This document shows positions 18,801-25,363 of a DNA stretch of 64,000 bases, piece by piece (position 1 is the stretch's first letter; each line of letters opens with the position of its first letter). A program made the translations under genes and the position numbers. Source of the DNA: JALNZU01 sp964463695 (GTDB lineage: Bacteria > Bacteroidota > Bacteroidia > Bacteroidales > F082); the NCBI GenBank assembly GCA_964463695.1, contig CAYXCZ010000003.1, positions 62,001 through 126,000 of the forward strand. The letters are read 5' to 3'. The notes below the pieces were generated by a model. That model did not search any database and was not told the origin of the DNA. It was given only the letters and a program-made list of their open reading frames with translations.

Positions 18801-19020
18801 TTTTTTCAACAAAAAAGGGTGTCACCGGCAGATAATAAATGATGTCGGCAATGTCTTCAGAAGTTTGAACGGTGGCAATATTCGGATTGATAAGAACGGT
18901 TGTTATTCCTTCTTCTTTCAAAGCTTTCAGCGCCTGCGACCCGCTATAGTCGAACTCTCCGGCCTCACCAATTTTGAGTGCACCTGAGCCTAAAACCAGC
19001 ACTTTAGTTATTTTTTCCAT
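15802..19020 (-). CDS. carB: carbamoyl-phosphate synthase large subunit
   Basis: The 1072-residue subunit makes carbamoyl phosphate from bicarbonate, ammonia (delivered from CarA) and two ATP for arginine and pyrimidine synthesis. Two homologous ATP-grasp halves are visible, each beginning with a glycine motif (VLGSGALKIGEAGEFDYSG near residue 9; VLGSGAYRIGSSVEFDWSG near 560). An oligomerisation region lies between them, and a C-terminal MGS-like allosteric domain (about residues 935-1072) starts at ILISSGPMRSK. Length is family-typical. Its start codon lies inside the end of carA (13-bp overlap), so the two are translationally coupled and share the carA leader control. Confidence 0.97.
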   Translation of the reverse strand: MEKITKVLVLGSGALKIGEAGEFDYSGSQALKALKEEGITTVLINPNIATVQTSEDIADIIYYLPVTPFFVEKIIQKEKPQGVLLAFGGQTALNCGIALHQDGVFEKYGLKVLGTPVQAIIETEDREKFAQLLGSINIKTPRSVAVTTIDDALKAGVEIGFPIIVRAAFTLGGQGSGFCNNVDELKNLAEKAFSYADQVLVEESLKGWKEVEYEVVRDCYDNVITVCNMENFDPLGIHTGESIVVAPSQTLTNSEYHKLRKISIEIVKRVGIVGECNVQYALDPYSEDYRVIEVNARLSRSSALASKATGYPLAFVAAKLALGYGLHELKNSVTKTTTAFFEPALDYMVCKIPRWDLNKFQGVSREIGSSMKSVGEIMAIGRSFEEVIQKGLRMIGVGMHGFAANKEIEVADIELALSNPTDTRIFVIEQAFRQGYTVEEIHQKTKIDRWFLEKLMRIHETSLELENYHSLETLPDLLLLQAKQQGFSDFQIARLVLSDTDYGRNDQIQVSLRNWRKQRGIIPYVKQIDTLAAEHPAVTNYLYMTYHGSEHDIDFEADDRSVIVLGSGAYRIGSSVEFDWSGVNALKTIDKAGFRSVMINYNPETVSTDYDSSSRLYFEELSLERVLDIVELEQPYGTIVSTGGQIPNNLAIRLYNQGVKLLGTSALSIDQAENRHKFSAMLDKIGVDQPAWKELSSVEDIVKFTEEVGFPVLVRPSYVLSGAAMNIVSNISELRHFLELATKVSKQHPVVVSKFLTDAKEIEMDAVADKGEIIVYAISEHIEFAGVHSGDATIMFPPQKVYVETLRRIKKISREIAMELQISGPFNIQFLAKDNDVKVIECNLRASRSLPFVSKVLKTNFIDYATRIMLGQKVEKPGKTLFDIDYIGVKASQFSFSRLSKADPVLGVDMASTGEVGCIGDDYYEAILKAMLSVGYKIPKKNILISSGPMRSKTELLQSAVMLVERGYNLYATRGTYQFFVENGIPATMVHWPDVPKTPNAFDLLRERKIDMVINIPRNLTESELQNDYTIRRAAVDFNIPLITNARLASAFIYAFTRYSLDDLSIKSWGEY

Positions 19021-20093
19021 GCTTCAATTGCGTTGATAAAATGAGTAAAAAGGAAAGCTGTATCTGTTGGCCCACTCGAGGCCTCAGGGTGAAATTGTGT
19101 TGAGAAAAATGGTTTTGATGCATGCTTGATGCCCTCGTTACTCTGGTCGTTCAGGTTAACAAAATAAGGCAGCCAATCAGAAGGAATGCTTTCAGTTTTC
19201 ACTGCGTAGCCATGGTTTTGAGATGTAAGCCATGCCTTGTTAGTCCCAACTTCCAAAACAGGTTGATTATGACTCCGGTGACCAAACTTGAGCTTATATG
19301 TTTCAGCACCCGTTGCCAGCGACAAAAGCTGATGCCCCAGACAAATCCCAAAAATAGGCTGATCGCCCTGAATAGAGTGTTGTAAATGATTCACAGCTGT
19401 CATACATTGAACCGGGTCACCAGGACCGTTCGAAATAAAGAGCCCATCGTATTCATCCTGTGAATAATCATAATTCCAGGGCACACGGACGACGGTTGTA
19501 TCGTAACGCAAGAGGTAGCGTATGATGTTACTTTTCACGCCACAATCAACGAGCATTATTTTGTTCTTACCAGTACCATATACTATTTTTTCTTTTATAC
19601 TCACTTGATCTACAAGATTATCCAACGAAGGATCATAAAAAGCGATGTCTTCATCAAAAATAATTTTGGCGAGCATTGTACCTTTTTCGCGAATGATCTT
19701 AGTAAGCATGCGGGTATCAATTCCGAATAAACCGGGTACTTTCTCTGCAATTAGCCAATCACCCAGACTTTGTTGAGCATTCCAGTGGTTGAATTTCTCG
19801 GAATAATCAGCGATGATCAATCCGGAAGCATGGATTCGATCCGACTCAAAAAAGCGGTACATACCGTCTTCCATTGTTTTGGCGGGGACACCGTAGTTTC
19901 CAATGGAGGGATAGGTGAGAACAATAATCTGTCCACAGTAGGAAGGATCGGTTAGGCTCTCTGGATAACCTGTCATGGCGGTATTGAATACTATTTCGCC
20001 ACTGGTGGCTGCTTCATAACCAAACGACCAGCCACTGAACGACAGTCCGTCCTCCAGCACTAAAGTTGCTTTACGATAGTTTTTATCTTTCAT
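19008..20093 (-). CDS. carA: carbamoyl-phosphate synthase small subunit (glutaminase)
   Basis: The 361-residue subunit hydrolyses glutamine and channels ammonia to CarB. The N-terminal CPSase_sm domain (about 8-140) starts with ATLVLEDGLSFSGWSFG. The C-terminal class I amidotransferase domain has the nucleophile C251 in GICLGHQ, and H335 and E337 in TQFHPEASS, completing the triad. Its stop overlaps the carB start. Just 14 nt upstream of its ATG ends an intrinsic terminator (20108-20133), and a 39-codon leader frame stops 3 nt before the ATG. Expression must therefore come from transcription that reads through this terminator; no promoter fits between it and the gene. Confidence 0.97.
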   Translation of the reverse strand: MKDKNYRKATLVLEDGLSFSGWSFGYEAATSGEIVFNTAMTGYPESLTDPSYCGQIIVLTYPSIGNYGVPAKTMEDGMYRFFESDRIHASGLIIADYSEKFNHWNAQQSLGDWLIAEKVPGLFGIDTRMLTKIIREKGTMLAKIIFDEDIAFYDPSLDNLVDQVSIKEKIVYGTGKNKIMLVDCGVKSNIIRYLLRYDTTVVRVPWNYDYSQDEYDGLFISNGPGDPVQCMTAVNHLQHSIQGDQPIFGICLGHQLLSLATGAETYKLKFGHRSHNQPVLEVGTNKAWLTSQNHGYAVKTESIPSDWLPYFVNLNDQSNEGIKHASKPFFSTQFHPEASSGPTDTAFLFTHFINAIEAWKK

Positions 20094-20096
20094 GGT

Positions 20097-20216
20097 TTAA
20101 AATTGGCAAAAAAAAAAGACGGCTAATGCCGTCCGGTAAATATCATAAATAACTGTGTTCACCTCTGAAGAGAGGGCAATTTGCTGCTGTACACAATTTT
20201 GTTCCAAAAAATTCAT
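20097..20216 (-). CDS. candidate carAB leader peptide (39 aa)
   Basis: An open frame starting at ATG 20216 runs through the terminator hairpin and its U-tract and stops 3 nt before carA. It lies downstream of a TAnnTTTG promoter element at 20237-20244 and contains three consecutive glutamine codons (codons 10-12) and a terminal FFFCQF encoded by the U-tract. This is the layout of transcription/translation-coupled attenuation as in E. coli pyrBI, but no homology supports it; a longer frame to 20318 extends upstream of the promoter and is not expected to be used. Treat it as a hypothesis. Translation needs experimental proof. Confidence 0.45.
   Translation of the reverse strand: MNFLEQNCVQQQIALSSEVNTVIYDIYRTALAVFFFCQF
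20108..20133 (-). terminator. intrinsic terminator in the carAB leader (candidate attenuator)
   Basis: On the minus strand GACGGC-ATTA-GCCGTC forms a 6-bp stem with a 4-nt loop, directly followed by ten T residues. The T-run ends 14 nt before the carA ATG. A smaller hairpin (CCTCT-CTTC-AGAGG, 20162-20175) and a U-rich stretch precede it. Confidence 0.8.
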
Positions 20217-20236
20217 TGCAAGAATGTTTCGGAGGA

Positions 20237-20244
20237 CAAAAATA
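20237..20244 (-). promoter_or_regulatory. putative -7 promoter element of carAB
   Basis: On the minus strand TATTTTTG matches TAnnTTTG. It would start a leader of about 135 nt ahead of carA, upstream of the terminator at 20108-20133. The -33 element is not clear. Confidence 0.5.
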
Positions 20245-20318
20245 GAAAAAAGTTGAAAGCAATTGGAGGTATTAACAAAGAAGGAGAAAGAAAAATCAAA
20301 CACTGATAAAGATTGCAA

Positions 20319-20666
20319 TCAGTTTGTAACCACTTCAATTGATCTAATTTTCAATTCTTTTCCTTTTAAAAGACTGGTATGTAAACTATTACAAAAAGGA
20401 CATATTTTAAATACGTCGATAGGATCAAACTCATTGCAACACGACTCACAAACAGCTCTAGCCGAAATAAGGTGGTAAACGAGTTCAGCGGTGGAAATAA
20501 TGGTTCCGCGAACGGCTTCCTGCATGGCCATTTCGAGAGCTTCCATTTCAACACCTGATAGTTCACCAATCTCAAGTTGAACCTGTAAAACAGAAGCAGC
20601 ACCTGCATTTTTAGCTTCTTCTTCTATAATTTCGGTGATTTGTATGGCAATGGAAAGCTCGTGCAT
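20319..20666 (-). CDS. hypA: hydrogenase/urease nickel metallochaperone HypA
   Basis: The 115-residue protein starts with the nickel-binding MHE (H2). Its C-terminal zinc site has CESC around residues 72-75 and CPFC around 90-93; one extra cysteine follows the first pair. HypA passes nickel to [NiFe] hydrogenase large subunits, often with HypB. No [NiFe] hydrogenase, urease or other hyp gene lies next to it; hypB is about 16 kb away. It lies upstream of carAB on the same strand but has its own candidate promoter element and a separate carA promoter candidate follows it, so co-transcription is uncertain. Length is typical. Confidence 0.92.
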   Translation of the reverse strand: MHELSIAIQITEIIEEEAKNAGAASVLQVQLEIGELSGVEMEALEMAMQEAVRGTIISTAELVYHLISARAVCESCCNEFDPIDVFKICPFCNSLHTSLLKGKELKIRSIEVVTN

Positions 20667-20683
20667 GCTCTATTTTTAAGATG

Positions 20684-20691
20684 CAAAAATA
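20684..20691 (-). promoter_or_regulatory. putative -7 promoter element of hypA
   Basis: On the minus strand TATTTTTG matches TAnnTTTG 18 nt before the hypA ATG, implying a very short leader. Confidence 0.45.
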
Positions 20692-21094
20692 CACAAAACG
20701 AGATCATTTTCGGGAGAAAGGTAAGTGGGTTTATAAAATGATTCAGTTATACAGAACAGAAACGAACTATTTTTCTATTTTCACTTTGTGAACTAAGATT
20801 CAACTATGGTTATCAGATTGAGGGAATTTGGAGGAATACACTGATAGTCCTGAAGGTCAAATTTTGCGCTCTTAAAACCAATTGAAGATAAACATGTTTA
20901 ATCTAAATGAAATGCTTAATTGTGTTATGAGTTGAATTCATTCATTTTGATATCGACTTAAAACCTGGATGACTTTCGCATTATATGATAAACAAGAGGT
21001 GGTTTTTCCAATTTTTATGTATCAAAAAAGTAATTATACTTTCTTAAGATAGAGCATTTTTCTTCTTGATATTGTTTAACCATGATTTTTTCAT
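20692..21094. other. intergenic region without recognised features
   Basis: AT-rich, no plausible gene in either direction, and no strong hairpin or repeat seen. Confidence 0.4.
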
Positions 21095-21640
21095 TCAATA
21101 TTGTTTAAGATAAATAGTGTCATTAGCTTGCAACACCTCATTAAAATTCCCGACATAAATCTGCCATGCCCCACCCGCTCCATATTGCGAATTTGCCAGC
21201 GTTTTTGAGATTGCCACCACAATTGAGTCGTTTATGATGTCGAACACCCCCACCATCGACCGGTAACCAAACTGTGGATGGGCTTTTACCTGAAGACTTT
21301 CCCAATAGTCAACCATGATGGTATCTGAATCGGAAATAGTTTTACTGATGGTGTAATATTCCGATTGGCCGGGCAAACCTCCATACAAATCAAAATTGCC
21401 GGGTATTTTGGCAGTTGTCCAGTCATCAACACCCGGATAGTCGCCCTGTCCCTGCCAGCTTATTACGTCATTCAACAGGGTGGTATCAACAAAATACACA
21501 GCGCCTAATCCCGTTTCTGAGGCAAAAGCATCAATAATTTCGTTGGTAAGGGGTTGAGGATCAATCTTGTCTTTTTCACAGGAAATGAAACCCAGCGAAA
21601 TGAAGAACAGGTAGATTGGCCAAAGATTTTTCTTTTTCAT
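21095..21640 (-). CDS. small lipoprotein of unknown function
   Basis: From ATG 21640 the product has 181 residues and a clear lipoprotein signal: MKKKNLWPIYLFFISLGFISC, acylated cysteine at residue 21, followed by EKDKIDP. A frame ten codons longer exists, but the charged MKKKN start is the normal signal-peptide opening. The mature part is rich in aromatic residues and beta-strand pattern and has no motif I recognise. It lies downstream of the large propeller protein at 21736 on the same strand with a 95-nt gap, so they may be co-transcribed. Function is unassigned. Confidence 0.75.
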   Translation of the reverse strand: MKKKNLWPIYLFFISLGFISCEKDKIDPQPLTNEIIDAFASETGLGAVYFVDTTLLNDVISWQGQGDYPGVDDWTTAKIPGNFDLYGGLPGQSEYYTISKTISDSDTIMVDYWESLQVKAHPQFGYRSMVGVFDIINDSIVVAISKTLANSQYGAGGAWQIYVGNFNEVLQANDTIYLKQY

Positions 21641-21735
21641 AGGGTTAGTTTTAAAATTCAATTTTATCATTTCAAATTAAAGGGCAATGAAAGTAAAAAG
21701 TGAATTAACATCTGTTTAATTATTGTTTTTTTATT

Positions 21736-24351
21736 TTACTTCACGATCATCACCTTTGCTGTTTGAAATACCCCGACACCTTTAAAAACCAATTGATAGC
21801 TTCCCGGTTTCAACTGAGATATATCCATACTGGTTCTGAATTTTGACCCATTAGTAATAAGAGTTTTAGTTACCACTTCATGGCCGTTTGCTGTTATCAG
21901 CGAAAGTATGTATTTATCAGCAGCAATGGGAGGCAGCTCAACCCACAAAACATCTAAAGCAGGATTTGGATAAGCTTTGATCGTTGCAGCATTGGAAACA
22001 GCTTCATTTACTGAGGTAAAACCTTCCAGATCAAGTTCAAAGATACCCCTGCCGTAAGTGGCAACCCGCAGCAGACGGTAGTTGTCAAAACTAAATAAAT
22101 TAAAATCAAGCACAGGAACGAAAGGTATTCCGTTGTTCATCCTTTCCCAGTTTCCGCCATTGTTGGTTGTTCTGTAAACCCCAAAATCGTTGCCAAGGTA
22201 CATAACACCGGCATTGTCCCCGTCGATAAAAATATCATTTACGGGTACTTTTGGCAAGTCGGAACTGATGTCGGACCAGGTAGTACCAAAGTCGGAGGTT
22301 TTAACAAGAATTGCTCCTGAATAAGCGTTTTTCAGCAGGTAAAAGGTATTTCCATCAAAAGGATCGGCCTGCAAGCGCATGAAATTGCCACCGGACAGGT
22401 CGCCCAGATTTCCGGTAATATCCTGCCAGTTGGCTCCTCCGTCGGAAGAGCATACGAGACTTTGTGCGCCATTTCTGGCAGCTACCATAATGTTGTTGGT
22501 GTTGATGGGTGATTGCGCCGCAGCATAAATCGCCGAGCCAATGATGGGCGAACTTGTGGTATATTCCCATGAAAGGCCTTTGTCGGTCGACTTATAGAGT
22601 TTTTGTTTCAAACAGCCGTATATAATGTCAGGATTAACCGGATGCTGCCAGTATGGGCATAAAAACGCAGAGGAATCGTTGAGTGTAATGGGATCAACCA
22701 ATAAATCCCAGCTCTGCCCACCGTTGGCGCTTCTGCCAAAATACCCACCAATTGTAGCAAAGTAGATGATGTCAGGGTTGGAATAATCCATAAAACACTC
22801 GGTGCCATCGCCAAGTAATTCGAGTTTAAAGGGGCTTGCTCCCCGGTTTTGGGTCGAAATAAAGCCGTTGTCCTGTGCACCGGAGTATAGCACATCAGGA
22901 TTTGTGTTGTGCGAAGCCACACGGTATGACTGAATGGTATTAATACCGTTATTTACTGCGAGAAAAGTGGCTCCGGAATCAGTTGATTTGAACACACCAC
23001 CATCGCAGCCCACATAAATAACTGAGGGATCGGATGGAGCAAACCGAATGATGTGATGATCGAGATGGGTGTAGGAATCGAAGGGATTGCTCCCGCCACC
23101 GGGTGCAGCCGGGTTTCTGATACTCGAAAAGGTTTCACCATCGGTTGATTTGCTAAACTCCACATTTCCAAGGAAAACATTGTCAGGATTAGCAGGATTC
23201 ACGGCTATACAAAGGTCATAGAATCCTTGATCGCTAAATTCACAGAGATTGATTCCCTGCGAAATTGGATACCAAGAAGTTCCGCCGTTTACCGATTTAT
23301 AGGCACTCGTTGGAAAGCTTCCGGGAAGTGGTGCCTGATCAAAGATAACAGCGTACAAAACGGAAGGATCTGATGCTGAAACATCAAACTGAATCCTCCC
23401 GATGTGATTGTATGCAGGTAGCCCCGTATTGCTTGATGTAAATGAAAGACCCCCGTCGGTTGATATAAGGAAACCTGCCTGTGATTGCTCATTTCCGCAA
23501 GCTGCATATACGATATTAGCATCGGAGGGATGAAAGGAAAGATCGTACATTCCTTCTCCGGGTAAAACATATGTCCAATGCAGGCCGCCATCGGCACTCC
23601 GCCACAGGCCTTCGTTGGGTGCTGCACCCTGAAGGTTTTTGGCAATAGCAGCCATCATGACATCCGGGTTATACGGAGAAATGATCAGGTCGGAGAAATG
23701 CGTCACACTGCCAAATTCTGCATTTACTTTTTCCCAGGAATCGCCTCCGTTGGTCGATTTATACATGCCATCTCCACTGTAGAACCTTTCTGTAAGTAAC
23801 CAATGATATTCGCCCGTGCCAGCAAAAATAACTTCGGGATTTGCAGGATCAATGGCGATAGCGCCAAAAGTTAAGTTGTTTAATCCACCACTTTTATCAA
23901 CCCAGCTTTGTCCGCCATCAGTCGATTTCCATATACCTCCGCTTGCAGCACCGGCATAAACGATGTCAGGATTTGTTGGATGCACGGCAAGGCCTCTCAC
24001 CCTTCCGCTGACAACGCCCCAGTGAGGCACCATGCCATCAGCTGAGAAATCAATTCCCCCCGGACCAAGGTTTATCCAATGTGGCAGCGTGTCAGTTTTA
24101 AGTGTTTGGGACAACATTTTTGCATATTCATCAGCCTTTTGTTTCTCAATGAATGCCCCCGGGAAAACATCCTGTTCATTCATCCTGGGCCTGTAAAACC
24201 ATTCCAGTCTTTTAAATGAGTTTCGGTTTTTGATATTGGCAGGCACCTGATCCCATTTTGACACAGATTGTGCATTTGCATCCGGAAGCAGCAAAAACAA
24301 AAGAAGTGCAAATGGTGCGGGTAGTAAATTCTTCATTGTAATATTTTTCAT
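21736..24351 (-). CDS. large T9SS-exported beta-propeller protein (BNR/sortilin-like repeats)
   Basis: This 871-residue protein starts with a signal peptide (cleavage probably after ANA near residue 28; a second ATG six codons in could also start it). Most of the length is a series of Asp-box/BNR-type blades (STDGGQSW, STNGGDSW, SADGGLHW, STDKGLSW, SSDGGANW, TTNNGGNW), typical of VPS10/sortilin-like propellers. It ends in a type A T9SS sorting domain (KAYPNPALDVLWVEL ... ISQLKPGSYQLVFKGVGVFQTAKVMIVK). It is predicted to be surface-exposed. Such propellers can bind or cleave polysaccharides or proteins, but no sialidase or GH74 catalytic residues are evident to me, so activity is unassigned. 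Confidence 0.85.
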   Translation of the reverse strand: MKNITMKNLLPAPFALLLFLLLPDANAQSVSKWDQVPANIKNRNSFKRLEWFYRPRMNEQDVFPGAFIEKQKADEYAKMLSQTLKTDTLPHWINLGPGGIDFSADGMVPHWGVVSGRVRGLAVHPTNPDIVYAGAASGGIWKSTDGGQSWVDKSGGLNNLTFGAIAIDPANPEVIFAGTGEYHWLLTERFYSGDGMYKSTNGGDSWEKVNAEFGSVTHFSDLIISPYNPDVMMAAIAKNLQGAAPNEGLWRSADGGLHWTYVLPGEGMYDLSFHPSDANIVYAACGNEQSQAGFLISTDGGLSFTSSNTGLPAYNHIGRIQFDVSASDPSVLYAVIFDQAPLPGSFPTSAYKSVNGGTSWYPISQGINLCEFSDQGFYDLCIAVNPANPDNVFLGNVEFSKSTDGETFSSIRNPAAPGGGSNPFDSYTHLDHHIIRFAPSDPSVIYVGCDGGVFKSTDSGATFLAVNNGINTIQSYRVASHNTNPDVLYSGAQDNGFISTQNRGASPFKLELLGDGTECFMDYSNPDIIYFATIGGYFGRSANGGQSWDLLVDPITLNDSSAFLCPYWQHPVNPDIIYGCLKQKLYKSTDKGLSWEYTTSSPIIGSAIYAAAQSPINTNNIMVAARNGAQSLVCSSDGGANWQDITGNLGDLSGGNFMRLQADPFDGNTFYLLKNAYSGAILVKTSDFGTTWSDISSDLPKVPVNDIFIDGDNAGVMYLGNDFGVYRTTNNGGNWERMNNGIPFVPVLDFNLFSFDNYRLLRVATYGRGIFELDLEGFTSVNEAVSNAATIKAYPNPALDVLWVELPPIAADKYILSLITANGHEVVTKTLITNGSKFRTSMDISQLKPGSYQLVFKGVGVFQTAKVMIVK

Positions 24352-24763
24352 GTTTAGATATTTATACTGAGTATTAAAATAATCTACCAGTCAAGTATAT
24401 CCAATATATGGTTGAGCCCACATTCGTTTAATTTATTCTACCTCGCTGTCCTTATGCAGCATGGTCAATATTAATTTTAAGAAAAAGTAAAATTACGCTT
24501 CAAATCTTGGAACTACAATAAAAGTCATACTTAAATTTAAAAATATTCTGTACGTTTTTTTACTTAGGGAAAGTGATTATAATAAAAACTCATCCATCTT
24601 TTCTTCAATATATAATGCTGTAAAACCTATAAACTGAATCACTAATTTCAAGAGAAATCTTGATTAGTTATCAATACTATCCGGTAAATTCATATAAACT
24701 AATCTAAAATGCTTGTGATATTTCGACAACCTCAGGCGGACTTTGAAGATGCAGGGATTGCTT

Positions 24764-24830
24764 TTGATCTACTACTATTTAGCTCCTAAAGGGGTTTGTT
24801 CGCCATAGCGGACAAAATATAGGTAGTAAG
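24764..24830. repeat. imperfect inverted repeat in the 24352-25363 intergenic region
   Basis: A stem TTTGTTCGC/GCGGACAAA (one mismatch, CATA loop) is flanked by complementary ACTACTA-type and TAGGTAGT-type arms. There is no T-run. Origin unknown. Confidence 0.4.
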
Positions 24831-24923
24831 CATGATACAGATTATCTATAAGGTCTCGTAAAGACGAAATAGATTTTTATCGGACAATAGTGATTTGAAA
24901 TTAGTATTGTCTGGGGAAAATAT

Positions 24924-25080
24924 GAGATTCTTCACTAACGCTCAGAATGACTTTGACTTACATGGTTTTTAGGGGAGGGGGCTTAGAGGCGGCTTCGCCG
25001 CCTCTAAGCCCCCTCCCAGTTTTTCTAAAACGTTGTCATTCTGAATCCCGCATGTGCGGGAAAGTGGAGTGAAGAATCTC
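24924..25080. repeat. nested palindromic intergenic element
   Basis: Outer arms GAGATTCTTCACT (24924-24936) and AGTGAAGAATCTC (25068-25080) are exact complements, as are inner CAGAATGAC (24943-24951) and GTCATTCTG (25035-25043). Inside are a perfect 21-bp GC-rich stem with a TTC loop (24973-25017) and a second hairpin CCCGCA-TG-TGCGGG (25047-25060). No ORF is present. It resembles REP/MITE-type intergenic repeats known from Bacteroidetes. Confidence 0.7.
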
Positions 25081-25144
25081 TTATACTTTTTCTAGATTTA
25101 ACCGGACAAGAGTGAATCAATATCTTTTAAATAAGGTGTATTGC

Positions 25145-25180
25145 TAAAAAAGCGACCTACTCCAAAAGAAGCAGGTCGCC
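25145..25180 (-). terminator. probable intrinsic terminator, minus strand
   Basis: GCGACCT (25152-25158) pairs with AGGTCGC (25173-25179). On the minus strand the stem is followed by a T-run (25151-25146). It lies about 185 nt after the stop codon of the gene ending at 25364, which it probably serves. Confidence 0.7.
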
Positions 25181-25363
25181 AAAAAATAAAACCAAACAAT
25201 CCAATTTGGCTAGGGTCAAATTATCGCAAACTTTATGATGCAAATAGTGAATATCAACTCATTTTGGTTAAAGCTTAAATGATTTTGATTACAATTCAGG
25301 ATTTTTGAGGGGTATGAACATAAAGGATTATGCCCATTTTAATCACTCGATTCTATCTCTCCA

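Noticed and set aside
20217..20318. N-terminal extension of the carA leader frame up to 20318
   Set aside because: It lies across and upstream of the promoter element at 20237-20244 and is probably not transcribed as mRNA; only the part from ATG 20216 is plausible.
24973..25017. The 21-bp GC-rich hairpin as a terminator
   Set aside because: It is not followed directly by a T-run, and no gene ends just before it. It belongs to a larger repeat with further arms.
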